A DNA stretch of 64,000 nt from Paratinospora sagittata (Eukaryota; Streptophyta; Magnoliopsida; Ranunculales; Menispermaceae). Both the position numbers and the translations under genes were made by a program. The stretch lies in assembly GCA_035771175.1 (NCBI GenBank), contig CM069610.1:23464501-23528500 (forward strand). The letters are read 5' to 3'. Below, piece after piece: positions 1 to 11,850 of this stretch. The notes below the pieces were generated by a model. The model made no database searches, was not told the DNA's origin, and worked only from the letters and a program-made list of their open reading frames with translations. The stretch's first letter is position 1. Every line of letters starts with the position of its first letter.

Positions 1-62
1 TTAACTCAAAACATATTGTATAAGATTAAAAACTTTTAAATAATTCAAAACTCATTGAAATT

Positions 63-588
63 ATGATTAAAACCTTTCGGAAAACATTTTTTCAAAATGA
101 AATACTATATCGAAGTGATTTTGAAGACTTTGCAGATTTCAGAGTTTTAGTGCTGAGATTGATCGAGAGGTTACCCTACACACCAAAGATCAAACTAATG
201 CCTTACTTAGGCATGAGATATGACTTCGTTCTTTTAGCTTGATCTTTGTAGACTTCGAAAGCTATTGTTTGATGTGTTTTTGATGCAAGACAATTGATGT
301 GTTCTTTTTTGTTGTGTTATCATACCGAGACCACTTCATATATACTTACAACTTAAAACAATGGATAGCCTCTGCAAATCTAAGCACAAAAGGGATAAAA
401 TGAAGGACTTGCTGATCAACGACGTTATCATCAAGACAGATTGCAATTTTGATTCTATTCGAAGCTTGTTTTGACAAATGCAAGAATCAATACTTTCTTC
501 TCTTGAAAAACTCTTTGGAAAGCTCAATCTAACTTGCGAAAATCGTGTGTGTTGTATTTTTGAAAATCAGAGAATGAGTGTTTTATAA
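63..588 (+). other. Plus-strand short ORF cluster in each monomer, probably non-coding (reference copy in unit 1)
   Basis: Three ATG-started frames lie on the plus strand: 63-242 (59 codons plus stop, beginning MIKTFRKTFF), 361-474 (37 codons, beginning MDSLCKSKHK) and 478-588 (36 codons, beginning MQESILSSLE). The last two share one frame, separated only by a TGA at 472-474, and that frame is open from 298. No known domain is recognised. In AT-rich DNA of this length a few ORFs of about 60 codons are expected by chance. They recur because the repeat is homogenised. A decayed coding origin cannot be excluded, but there is no positive evidence of a gene. Confidence 0.25.
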
Positions 589-960
589 AATTAGAAGTTG
601 CGGGTTAAAGGGCAAGAGAGAACAAAATGATTTGAATTCAAAACATTGTTTAATCTAAAGTTGTTTTGGGCGTGCGAGACAATGGGAATCATCTAGGTGT
701 TAGTAGAGAATATTTCAATTAAGACAACCTGGAGAAATTGTACAAGGAATAGAAAAATCGAGCAACCAGAAGTGCCCACATTTTGCTCGTTAGAAATATC
801 AGATTTTTTTCACAGACGTGGATAGCGTGCTATTGGGTTGTGTATCATGTTCTCAATTGACAGATAGCAGGCTATAGCAGATCGATATACACAAACCCGA
901 GAGCTCGAGTTTTACGGACTTTCCGATAGCGTGTTATCGAGGCCTATATTGCGCTATTGC

Positions 961-978
961 CCATTTTACTAAAAATGG
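961..978. other. Perfect 7-bp-stem hairpin (reference copy in unit 1)
   Basis: CCATTTT (961-967), loop ACTA, then AAAATGG (972-978) form a perfect inverted repeat, present at p961-978 in 1187-bp units and 5 bp earlier in 1182-bp units. No T-tract or gene context supports a terminator. The structure is seen in the sequence; any function is unknown. Confidence 0.75.
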
Positions 979-1046
979 AAAGGTCACGGCAACAGCTTTA
1001 TAGCGAAGTATCAAAGGGGATAGCGCGGTATAGACAATTTTTCAGA

Positions 1047-1065
1047 ATAACAAATGTTTTGTTAT
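1047..1065. other. Perfect 8-bp-stem hairpin (reference copy in unit 1)
   Basis: ATAACAAA (1047-1054), loop TGT, then TTTGTTAT (1058-1065) form a perfect inverted repeat lying inside the subrepeat block and preserved in every monomer. It also lies inside the 96-bp segment that is duplicated at 54378 and 55661. No function can be assigned. Confidence 0.75.
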
Positions 1066-1071
1066 AGAACC

Positions 1072-1098
1072 CTATCAGCGTGCCGTCAACACTGATAG
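1072..1098. other. CTATCAG/CTGATAG inverted repeat (reference copy in unit 1)
   Basis: CTATCAG at 1072-1078 is the exact reverse complement of CTGATAG at 1092-1098, separated by 13 bp. It belongs to the third subrepeat and recurs in every unit. Confidence 0.65.
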
Positions 1099-1187
1099 TG
1101 CGCTAGTGCCTTCAGGAAAATTTTGGCAAATTGCTGGATATCCTTAGTTTTGTAAAATTAATATTTTGACACTCAAGAACCATTCCA

Positions 1188-2369
1188 TTAACTCAAAACA
1201 TATTGTATAAGATTAAAAACTTTTAAATAATTCAAAACTCATTGAAATTATGATTAAAACCTTTCGGAAAACATTTTTTCAAAATGAAATACTATATCGA
1301 AGTGATTTTGAAGACTTTGCAGATTTCAGAGTTTTAGTGCTGAGATTGATCGAGAGGTTACCCTACACACCAAAGATCAAACTATTGCGTTACTTAGGCA
1401 TGAGATATGTCTTCGTTCTTTTAGCTTGATCTTTGTAGACTTCGAAAGCTATTGTTTGATGTGTTTTTGATGCAAGACAATTGATGTGTTCTTTTTTGTT
1501 GTGTTATCTTACCGAGACCACTTCATATATACTTACAACTTAAAACAATGGATAGCCTCTGCAAATCTAAGCTCAAAAGGGATAAAATGAAGGACTTGCT
1601 GATCAACGACGTTATCATCAAGACAGATTGCAATTTTGATTCTATTCGAAGCTTGTTTTGACAAATGCAAGAATCAATACTTTCTCCTCTTGAAAAACTC
1701 TTTGGAAAGCTCAATCTAACTTGCAAAAATCGTGTGTGTTGTATTTTTAAAAATCAGAGAATGAGTGTTTTATAAAATTAGAAGTTGCGGGTTAAAGGGC
1801 AAGAGAGTACAAAATGATTTGAATTCAAAACATTGTTTAATCTAAAGTTGTTTTGGGCGTGCGAGACAATGGGAATCATCTAGGTGTTAGTAGAGAATAT
1901 TTCAATTAAGACAACCTGGAGAAATTGTATAAGGAATAGAAAAATCGAGCAACCAGAAGTGCCCACATTTTTCTCGTTAGAAATATCAGATTTTTTTCAC
2001 AGACGTGGATAGCGTGCTATTGGGTATCATGTTCTCAATTGACAGATAGCAGGCTATAGCAGATCGATATACACAAACCCGAGAGCTCGAGTTTTACGGA
2101 CTTTCCGATAGCGTGTTATCGAGGCCTATATTGCGTTATTGCCCATTTTACTAAAAATGGAAAGGTCACGGCAACAGCTTTATAGCGAAGTATCAAAGGG
2201 GATAGCGCGGTATAGACAATTTTTCAGAATAACAAATGTTTTGTTATAGAACCCTATCAGCGTGCCGTCAACACTGATAGTGCGCTAGTGCCTTCAGGAA
2301 AATCTTGGCAAATTGCTGGATATCCTTAGTTTTGTAAAATTAATATTTTGACACTCAAGAACCATTCCA
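1188..2369 (+). repeat. Unit 2, class B, 1182 bp
   Basis: First class B copy: ATTGCG, ATGTCTTCG, TATCTTACC, AAGCTC, CTCCTC, GAGAGTAC, TTTTTCTCG and the 5-bp-shorter GGGTATC. It has p954 T (TTGCGTTATTG). Confidence 0.96.
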
Positions 2370-3551
2370 TTAACTCAAAACATATTGTATAAGATTAAAA
2401 ACTTTTAAATAATTCAAAACTCATTGAAATTATGATTAAAACCTTTCGGAAAACATTTTTTCAAAATGAAATACTATATCGAAGTGATTTTGAAGACTTT
2501 GCAGATTTCAGAGTTTTAGTGCTGAGATTGATCGAGAGGTTACCCTACACACCAAAGATCAAACTAATGCCTTACTTAGGCATGAGATATGACTTCGTTC
2601 TTTTAGCTTGATCTTTGTAGACTTCGAAAGCTATTGTTTGATGTGTTTTTGATGCAAGACAATTGATGTGTTCTTTTTTGTTGTGTTATCATACCGAGAC
2701 CACTTCATATATACTTACAACTTAAAACAATGGATAGCCTCTGCAAATCTAAGCACAAAAGGGATAAAATGAAGGACTTGCTGATCAACGACGTTATCAT
2801 CAAGACAGATTGCAATTTTGATTCTATTCGAAGCTTGTTTTGACAAATGCAAGAATCAATACTTTCTTCTCTTGAAAAACTCTTTGGAAAGCTCAATCTA
2901 ACTTGCAAAAATCGTGTGTGTTGTATTTTTAAAAATCAGAGAATGAGTGTTTTATAAAATTAGAAGTTGCGGGTTAAAGGGCAAGAGAGTACAAAATGAT
3001 TTGAATTCAAAACATTGTTTAATCTAAAGTTGTTTTGGCCGTGCGAGACAATGGGAATCATCTAGGTGTTAGTAGAGAATATTTCAATTAAGACAACCTG
3101 GAGAAATTGTATAAGGAATAGAAAAATCGAGCAACCAGAAGTGCCCACATTTTTCTCGTTAGAAATATCAGATTTTTTTCACAGACGTGGATAGCGTGCT
3201 ATTGGGTATCATGTTCTCAATTGACAGATAGCAGGCTATAGCAGATCGATATACACAAACCCGAGAGCTCGAGTTTTACGGACTTTCCGATAGCGTGTTA
3301 TCGAGGCCTATATCGCGCTATTGCCCATTTTACTAAAAATGGAAAGGTCACGGCAACAGCTTTATAGCGAAGTATCAAAGGGGATAGCGCGGTATAGACA
3401 ATTTTTCAGAATAACAAATGTTTTGTTATAGAACCCTATCAGCGTGCCGTCAACACTGATAGTGCGCTAGTGCCTTCAGGAAAATCTTGGCAAATTGCTG
3501 GATATCCTTAGTTTTGTAAAATTAATATTTTGACACTCAAGAACCATTCCA
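2370..3551 (+). repeat. Unit 3, A-to-B mosaic, 1182 bp
   Basis: The left part is class A (AATGCC, ATGACTTCG, TATCATACC, AAGCAC, CTTCTC at about 2868). The right part, from CTTGCAAAA at about 2907, is class B (TTTTTAAAAA, GAGAGTAC, TTTTTCTCG, 5-bp deletion). It carries TTGGCCGTG (p670 C) and TATATCGCGC. The crossover lies in roughly 40 bp. Confidence 0.95.
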
Positions 3552-4738
3552 TTAACTCAAAACATATTGTATAAGATTAAAAACTTTTAAATAATTCAAA
3601 ACTCATTGAAATTATGATTAAAACCTTTCGGAAAACATTTTTTCAAAATGAAATACTATATCGAAGTGATTTTGAAGACTTTGCAGATTTCAGAGTTTTA
3701 GTGCTGAGATTGATCGAGAGGTTACCCTACACACCAAAGATCAAACTAATGCCTTACTTAGGCATGAGATATGACTTCGTTCTTTTAGCTTGATCTTTGT
3801 AGACTTCGAAAGCTATTGTTTGATGTGTTTTTGATGCAAGACAATTGATGTGTTCTTTTTTGTTGTGTTATCATACCGAGACCACTTCATATATACTTAC
3901 AACTTAAAACAATGGATAGCCTCTGCAAATCTAAGCACAAAAGGGATAAAATGAAGGACTTGCTGATCAACGACGTTATCATCAAGACAGATTGCAATTT
4001 TGATTCTATTCGAAGCTTGTTTTGACAAATGCAAGAATCAATACTTTCTTCTCTTGAAAAACTCTTTGGAAAGCTCAATCTAACTTGCGAAAATCGTGTG
4101 TGTTGTATTTTTGAAAATCAGAGAATGAGTGTTTTATAAAATTAGAAGTTGCGGGTTAAAGGGCAAGAGAGAACAAAATGATTTGAATTCAAAACATTGT
4201 TTAATCTAAAGTTGTTTTGGGCGTGCGAGACAATGGGAATCATCTAGGTGTTAGTAGAGAATATTTCAATTAAGACAACCTGGAGAAATTGTACAAGGAA
4301 TAGAAAAATCGAGCAACCAGAAGTGCCCACATTTTGCTCGTTAGAAATATCAGATTTTTTTCACAGACGTGGATAGCGTGCTATTGGGTTGTGTATCATG
4401 TTCTCAATTGACAGATAGCAGGCTATAGCAGATCGATATACACAAACCCGAGAGCTCGAGTTTTACGGACTTTCCGATAGCGTGTTATCGAGGCCTATAT
4501 TGCGCTATTGCCCATTTTACTAAAAATGGAAAGGTCACGGCAACAGCTTTATAGCGAAGTATCAAAGGGGATAGCGCGGTATAGACAATTTTTCAGAATA
4601 ACAAATGTTTTGTTATAGAACCCTATCAGCGTGCCGTCAACACTGATAGTGCGCTAGTGCCTTCAGGAAAATCTTGGCAAATTGCTGGATATCCTTAGTT
4701 TTGTAAAATTAATATTTTGACACTCAAGAACCATTCCA
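3552..4738 (+). repeat. Unit 4, class A, 1187 bp
   Basis: Typical class A with p761 A (ATCGAGCAACC), matching unit 1 except for unit 1's private base at 1122. Confidence 0.96.
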
Positions 4739-5920
4739 TTAACTCAAAACATATTGTATAAGATTAAAAACTTTTAAATAATTCAAAACTCATTGAAATT
4801 ATGATTAAAACCTTTCGGAAAACATTTTTTCAAAATGAAATACTATATCGAAGTGATTTTGAAGACTTTGCAGATTTCAGAGTTTTAGTGCTGAGATTGA
4901 TCGAGAGGTTACCCTACACACCAAAGATCAAACTATTGCGTTACTTAGGCATGAGATATGTCTTCGTTCTTTTAGCTTGATCTTTGTAGACTTCGAAAGC
5001 TATTGTTTGATGTGTTTTTGATGCAAGACAATTGATGTGTTCTTTTTTGTTGTGTTATCTTACCGAGACCACTTCATATATACTTACAACTTAAAACAAT
5101 GGATAGCCTCTGCAAATCTAAGCTCAAAAGGGATAAAATGAAGGACTTGCTGATCAACGACGTTATCATCAAGACAGATTGCAATTTTGATTCTATTCGA
5201 AGCTTGTTTTGACAAATGCAAGAATCAATACTTTCTCCTCTTGAAAAACTCTTTGGAAAGCTCAATCTAACTTGCAAAAATCGTGTGTGTTGTATTTTTA
5301 AAAATCAGAGAATGAGTGTTTTATAAAATTAGAAGTTGCGGGTTAAAGGGCAAGAGAGTACAAAATGATTTGAATTCAAAACATTGTTTAATCTAAAGTT
5401 GTTTTGGCCGTGCGAGACAATGGGAATCATCTAGGTGTTAGTAGAGAATATTTCAATTAAGACAACCTGGAGAAATTGTATAAGGAATAGAAAAATCGAG
5501 CAACCAGAAGTGCCCACATTTTTCTCGTTAGAAATATCAGATTTTTTTCACAGACGTGGATAGCGTGCTATTGGGTATCATGTTCTCAATTGACAGATAG
5601 CAGGCTATAGCAGATCGATATACACAAACCCGAGAGCTCGAGTTTTACGGACTTTCCGATAGCGTGTTATCGAGGCCTATATCGCGCTATTGCCCATTTT
5701 ACTAAAAATGGAAAGGTCACGGCAACAGCTTTATAGCGAAGTATCAAAGGGGATAGCGCGGTATAGACAATTTTTCAGAATAACAAATGTTTTGTTATAG
5801 AACCCTATCAGCGTGCCGTCAACACTGATAGTGCGCTAGTGCCTTCAGGAAAATCTTGGCAAATTGCTGGATATCCTTAGTTTTGTAAAATTAATATTTT
5901 GACACTCAAGAACCATTCCA
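4739..5920 (+). repeat. Unit 5, class B, 1182 bp
   Basis: B unit of trimer 1. It has p670 C (TTGGCCGTG) and TATATCGCGC, like the right part of mosaic unit 3 and unlike B units 8 and 14. Confidence 0.96.
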
Positions 5921-7107
5921 TTAACTCAAAACATATTGTATAAGATTAAAAACTTTTAAATAATTCAAAACTCATTGAAATTATGATTAAAACCTTTCGG
6001 AAAACATTTTTTCAAAATGAAATACTATATCGAAGTGATTTTGAAGACTTTGCAGATTTCAGAGTTTTAGTGCTGAGATTGATCGAGAGGTTACCCTACA
6101 CACCAAAGATCAAACTAATGCCTTACTTAGGCATGAGATATGACTTCGTTCTTTTAGCTTGATCTTTGTAGACTTCGAAAGCTATTGTTTGATGTGTTTT
6201 TGATGCAAGACAATTGATGTGTTCTTTTTTGTTGTGTTATCATACCGAGACCACTTCATATATACTTACAACTTAAAACAATGGATAGCCTCTGCAAATC
6301 TAAGCACAAAAGGGATAAAATGAAGGACTTGCTGATCAACGACGTTATCATCAAGACAGATTGCAATTTTGATTCTATTCGAAGCTTGTTTTGACAAATG
6401 CAAGAATCAATACTTTCTTCTCTTGAAAAACTCTTTGGAAAGCTCAATCTAACTTGCGAAAATCGTGTGTGTTGTATTTTTGAAAATCAGAGAATGAGTG
6501 TTTTATAAAATTAGAAGTTGCGGGTTAAAGGGCAAGAGAGAACAAAATGATTTGAATTCAAAACATTGTTTAATCTAAAGTTGTTTTGGGCGTGCGAGAC
6601 AATGGGAATCATCTAGGTGTTAGTAGAGAATATTTCAATTAAGACAACCTGGAGAAATTGTACAAGGAATAGAAAAATCGGGCAACCAGAAGTGCCCACA
6701 TTTTGCTCGTTAGAAATATCAGATTTTTTTCACAGACGTGGATAGCGTGCTATTGGGTTGTGTATCATGTTCTCAATTGACAGATAGCAGGCTATAGCAG
6801 ATCGATATACACAAACCCGAGAGCTCGAGTTTTACGGACTTTCCGATAGCGTGTTATCGAGGCCTATATTGCGCTATTGCCCATTTTACTAAAAATGGAA
6901 AGGTCACGGCAACAGCTTTATAGCGAAGTATCAAAGGGGATAGCGCGGTATAGACAATTTTTCAGAATAACAAATGTTTTGTTATAGAACCCTATCAGCG
7001 TGCCGTCAACACTGATAGTGCGCTAGTGCCTTCAGGAAAATCTTGGCAAATTGCTGGATATCCTTAGTTTTGTAAAATTAATATTTTGACACTCAAGAAC
7101 CATTCCA
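5921..7107 (+). repeat. Unit 6, class A', 1187 bp
   Basis: Middle monomer of trimer 1, marked by p761 G (ATCGGGCAACC). Confidence 0.96.
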
Positions 7108-8294
7108 TTAACTCAAAACATATTGTATAAGATTAAAAACTTTTAAATAATTCAAAACTCATTGAAATTATGATTAAAACCTTTCGGAAAACATTTTTTC
7201 AAAATGAAATACTATATCGAAGTGATTTTGAAGACTTTGCAGATTTCAGAGTTTTAGTGCTGAGATTGATCGAGAGGTTACCCTACACACCAAAGATCAA
7301 ACTAATGCCTTACTTAGGCATGAGATATGACTTCGTTCTTTTAGCTTGATCTTTGTAGACTTCGAAAGCTATTGTTTGATGTGTTTTTGATGCAAGACAA
7401 TTGATGTGTTCTTTTTTGTTGTGTTATCATACCGAGACCACTTCATATATACTTACAACTTAAAACAATGGATAGCCTCTGCAAATCTAAGCACAAAAGG
7501 GATAAAATGAAGGACTTGCTGATCAACGACGTTATCATCAAGACAGATTGCAATTTTGATTCTATTCGAAGCTTGTTTTGACAAATGCAAGAATCAATAC
7601 TTTCTTCTCTTGAAAAACTCTTTGGAAAGCTCAATCTAACTTGCGAAAATCGTGTGTGTTGTATTTTTGAAAATCAGAGAATGAGTGTTTTATAAAATTA
7701 GAAGTTGCGGGTTAAAGGGCAAGAGAGAACAAAATGATTTGAATTCAAAACATTGTTTAATCTAAAGTTGTTTTGGGCGTGCGAGACAATGGGAATCATC
7801 TAGGTGTTAGTAGAGAATATTTCAATTAAGACAACCTGGAGAAATTGTACAAGGAATAGAAAAATCGAGCAACCAGAAGTGCCCACATTTTGCTCGTTAG
7901 AAATATCAGATTTTTTTCACAGACGTGGATAGCGTGCTATTGGGTTGTGTATCATGTTCTCAATTGACAGATAGCAGGCTATAGCAGATCGATATACACA
8001 AACCCGAGAGCTCGAGTTTTACGGACTTTCCGATAGCGTGTTATCGAGGCCTATATTGCGCTATTGCCCATTTTACTAAAAATGGAAAGGTCACGGCAAC
8101 AGCTTTATAGCGAAGTATCAAAGGGGATAGCGCGGTATAGACAATTTTTCAGAATAACAAATGTTTTGTTATAGAACCCTATCAGCGTGCCGTCAACACT
8201 GATAGTGCGCTAGTGCCTTCAGGAAAATCTTGGCAAATTGCTGGATATCCTTAGTTTTGTAAAATTAATATTTTGACACTCAAGAACCATTCCA
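7108..8294 (+). repeat. Unit 7, class A, 1187 bp
   Basis: Third monomer of trimer 1, with p761 A. Confidence 0.96.
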
Positions 8295-9476
8295 TTAACT
8301 CAAAACATATTGTATAAGATTAAAAACTTTTAAATAATTCAAAACTCATTGAAATTATGATTAAAACCTTTCGGAAAACATTTTTTCAAAATGAAATACT
8401 ATATCGAAGTGATTTTGAAGACTTTGCAGATTTCAGAGTTTTAGTGCTGAGATTGATCGAGAGGTTACCCTACACACCAAAGATCAAACTATTGCGTTAC
8501 TTAGGCATGAGATATGTCTTCGTTCTTTTAGCTTGATCTTTGTAGACTTCGAAAGCTATTGTTTGATGTGTTTTTGATGCAAGACAATTGATGTGTTCTT
8601 TTTTGTTGTGTTATCTTACCGAGACCACTTCATATATACTTACAACTTAAAACAATGGATAGCCTCTGCAAATCTAAGCTCAAAAGGGATAAAATGAAGG
8701 ACTTGCTGATCAACGACGTTATCATCAAGACAGATTGCAATTTTGATTCTATTCGAAGCTTGTTTTGACAAATGCAAGAATCAATACTTTCTCCTCTTGA
8801 AAAACTCTTTGGAAAGCTCAATCTAACTTGCAAAAATCGTGTGTGTTGTATTTTTAAAAATCAGAGAATGAGTGTTTTATAAAATTAGAAGTTGCGGGTT
8901 AAAGGGCAAGAGAGTACAAAATGATTTGAATTCAAAACATTGTTTAATCTAAAGTTGTTTTGGGCGTGCGAGACAATGGGAATCATCTAGGTGTTAGTAG
9001 AGAATATTTCAATTAAGACAACCTGGAGAAATTGTATAAGGAATAGAAAAATCGAGCAACCAGAAGTGCCCACATTTTTCTCGTTAGAAATATCAGATTT
9101 TTTTCACAGACGTGGATAGCGTGCTATTGGGTATCATGTTCTCAATTGACAGATAGCAGGCTATAGCAGATCGATATACACAAACCCGAGAGCTCGAGTT
9201 TTACGGACTTTCCGATAGCGTGTTATCGAGGCCTATATTGCGTTATTGCCCATTTTACTAAAAATGGAAAGGTCACGGCAACAGCTTTATAGCGAAGTAT
9301 CAAAGGGGATAGCGCGGTATAGACAATTTTTCAGAATAACAAATGTTTTGTTATAGAACCCTATCAGCGTGCCGTCAACACTGATAGTGCGCTAGTGCCT
9401 TCAGGAAAATCTTGGCAAATTGCTGGATATCCTTAGTTTTGTAAAATTAATATTTTGACACTCAAGAACCATTCCA
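8295..9476 (+). repeat. Unit 8, class B, 1182 bp
   Basis: B unit of trimer 2, with TTGGGCGTG and TTGCGTTATTG (p954 T), the same sub-haplotype as unit 2. Confidence 0.96.
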
Positions 9477-10663
9477 TTAACTCAAAACATATTGTATAAG
9501 ATTAAAAACTTTTAAATAATTCAAAACTCATTGAAATTATGATTAAAACCTTTCGGAAAACATTTTTTCAAAATGAAATACTATATCGAAGTGATTTTGA
9601 AGACTTTGCAGATTTCAGAGTTTTAGTGCTGAGATTGATCGAGAGGTTACCCTACACACCAAAGATCAAACTAATGCCTTACTTAGGCATGAGATATGAC
9701 TTCGTTCTTTTAGCTTGATCTTTGTAGACTTCGAAAGCTATTGTTTGATGTGTTTTTGATGCAAGACAATTGATGTGTTCTTTTTTGTTGTGTTATCATA
9801 CCGAGACCACTTCATATATACTTACAACTTAAAACAATGGATAGCCTCTGCAAATCTAAGCACAAAAGGGATAAAATGAAGGACTTGCTGATCAACGACG
9901 TTATCATCAAGACAGATTGCAATTTTGATTCTATTCGAAGCTTGTTTTGACAAATGCAAGAATCAATACTTTCTTCTCTTGAAAAACTCTTTGGAAAGCT
10001 CAATCTAACTTGCGAAAATCGTGTGTGTTGTATTTTTGAAAATCAGAGAATGAGTGTTTTATAAAATTAGAAGTTGCGGGTTAAAGGGCAAGAGAGAACA
10101 AAATGATTTGAATTCAAAACATTGTTTAATCTAAAGTTGTTTTGGGCGTGCGAGACAATGGGAATCATCTAGGTGTTAGTAGAGAATATTTCAATTAAGA
10201 CAACCTGGAGAAATTGTACAAGGAATAGAAAAATCGGGCAACCAGAAGTGCCCACATTTTGCTCGTTAGAAATATCAGATTTTTTTCACAGACGTGGATA
10301 GCGTGCTATTGGGTTGTGTATCATGTTCTCAATTGACAGATAGCAGGCTATAGCAGATCGATATACACAAACCCGAGAGCTCGAGTTTTACGGACTTTCC
10401 GATAGCGTGTTATCGAGGCCTATATTGCGCTATTGCCCATTTTACTAAAAATGGAAAGGTCACGGCAACAGCTTTATAGCGAAGTATCAAAGGGGATAGC
10501 GCGGTATAGACAATTTTTCAGAATAACAAATGTTTTGTTATAGAACCCTATCAGCGTGCCGTCAACACTGATAGTGCGCTAGTGCCTTCAGGAAAATCTT
10601 GGCAAATTGCTGGATATCCTTAGTTTTGTAAAATTAATATTTTGACACTCAAGAACCATTCCA
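9477..10663 (+). repeat. Unit 9, class A', 1187 bp
   Basis: Middle monomer of trimer 2, with p761 G. Confidence 0.96.
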
Positions 10664-11850
10664 TTAACTCAAAACATATTGTATAAGATTAAAAACTTTT
10701 AAATAATTCAAAACTCATTGAAATTATGATTAAAACCTTTCGGAAAACATTTTTTCAAAATGAAATACTATATCGAAGTGATTTTGAAGACTTTGCAGAT
10801 TTCAGAGTTTTAGTGCTGAGATTGATCGAGAGGTTACCCTACACACCAAAGATCAAACTAATGCCTTACTTAGGCATGAGATATGACTTCGTTCTTTTAG
10901 CTTGATCTTTGTAGACTTCGAAAGCTATTGTTTGATGTGTTTTTGATGCAAGACAATTGATGTGTTCTTTTTTGTTGTGTTATCATACCGAGACCACTTC
11001 ATATATACTTACAACTTAAAACAATGGATAGCCTCTGCAAATCTAAGCACAAAAGGGATAAAATGAAGGACTTGCTGATCAACGACGTTATCATCAAGAC
11101 AGATTGCAATTTTGATTCTATTCGAAGCTTGTTTTGACAAATGCAAGAATCAATACTTTCTTCTCTTGAAAAACTCTTTGGAAAGCTCAATCTAACTTGC
11201 GAAAATCGTGTGTGTTGTATTTTTGAAAATCAGAGAATGAGTGTTTTATAAAATTAGAAGTTGCGGGTTAAAGGGCAAGAGAGAACAAAATGATTTGAAT
11301 TCAAAACATTGTTTAATCTAAAGTTGTTTTGGGCGTGCGAGACAATGGGAATCATCTAGGTGTTAGTAGAGAATATTTCAATTAAGACAACCTGGAGAAA
11401 TTGTACAAGGAATAGAAAAATCGAGCAACCAGAAGTGCCCACATTTTGCTCGTTAGAAATATCAGATTTTTTTCACAGACGTGGATAGCGTGCTATTGGG
11501 TTGTGTATCATGTTCTCAATTGACAGATAGCAGGCTATAGCAGATCGATATACACAAACCCGAGAGCTCGAGTTTTACGGACTTTCCGATAGCGTGTTAT
11601 CGAGGCCTATATTGCGCTATTGCCCATTTTACTAAAAATGGAAAGGTCACGGCAACAGCTTTATAGCGAAGTATCAAAGGGGATAGCGCGGTATAGACAA
11701 TTTTTCAGAATAACAAATGTTTTGTTATAGAACCCTATCAGCGTGCCGTCAACACTGATAGTGCGCTAGTGCCTTCAGGAAAATCTTGGCAAATTGCTGG
11801 ATATCCTTAGTTTTGTAAAATTAATATTTTGACACTCAAGAACCATTCCA
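10664..11850 (+). repeat. Unit 10, class A, 1187 bp
   Basis: Third monomer of trimer 2, standard A bases. Confidence 0.96.

Larger units (their letters stand above)
821..1110 (+). repeat. Internal degenerate subrepeats with GATAGCG-type palindromes (reference copy in unit 1)
   Basis: Within the monomer, short imperfect palindromes recur: GATAGCGTGCTATT (821-834), GATAGCAGGCTATAGC (863-878), CGATAGCGTGTTATCG (924-939), TATTGCGCTATTG (947-959), TATAGCGAAGTATC (999-1012), GATAGCGCGGTATAG (1019-1033), CTATCAGCG (1072-1080) and GATAGTGCGCTAG (1094-1106). From 924 on they fall in doublets about 20 bp apart that repeat every 74-75 bp (TAGCG at 927 and 1001; AGCG at 1002 and 1077; GATAG at 1019 and 1094). 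Three blocks, 924-998, 999-1071 and about 1072-1140, align loosely. This suggests part of the monomer grew from an older short tandem repeat. The same block is present in every unit. Confidence 0.7.
1..1187 (+). repeat. Unit 1, class A, 1187 bp
   Basis: All class A diagnostic bases are present, including CTTGCGAAA (p538 G) and GGGTTGTGTATC. A private C-to-T change at 1122 gives AAAATTTTGG where the other units have AAAATCTTGG. Confidence 0.96.

Noticed and set aside
223..245. TTCGTT as part of a CENP-B box
   Set aside because: The required CGGG part of the CENP-B core at the correct spacing is missing; the CGGG in A' units has no TTCG at the right distance before it.
339..344. TATATA as a promoter element
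   Set aside because: A single AT-rich hexamer in AT-rich DNA only 17 bp before an unsupported ORF; nothing else supports transcription start.
440..470. tRNA-like B box in the GATTCTATTCGAAGC region (SINE origin)
   Set aside because: It does not fit the B-box consensus on either strand, and no A box lies at suitable distance.
336..527. Minus-strand ORF of 63 or 67 codons repeated in every monomer
   Set aside because: It starts with TTG, not ATG. The length changes only because p538 A or G makes or removes an upstream TTG. It has no recognised domain, and in a eukaryotic satellite it is best read as a by-product of homogenised repeats.
961..978. Hairpin as a transcription terminator
   Set aside because: There is no following T-tract, no gene upstream, and the sequence looks eukaryotic.
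1014..1022. AAGGGGATA as a retrotransposon polypurine tract
   Set aside because: No TG-starting LTR end follows it, no primer-binding site is seen, and no gag or pol remnants are recognised in the monomer.
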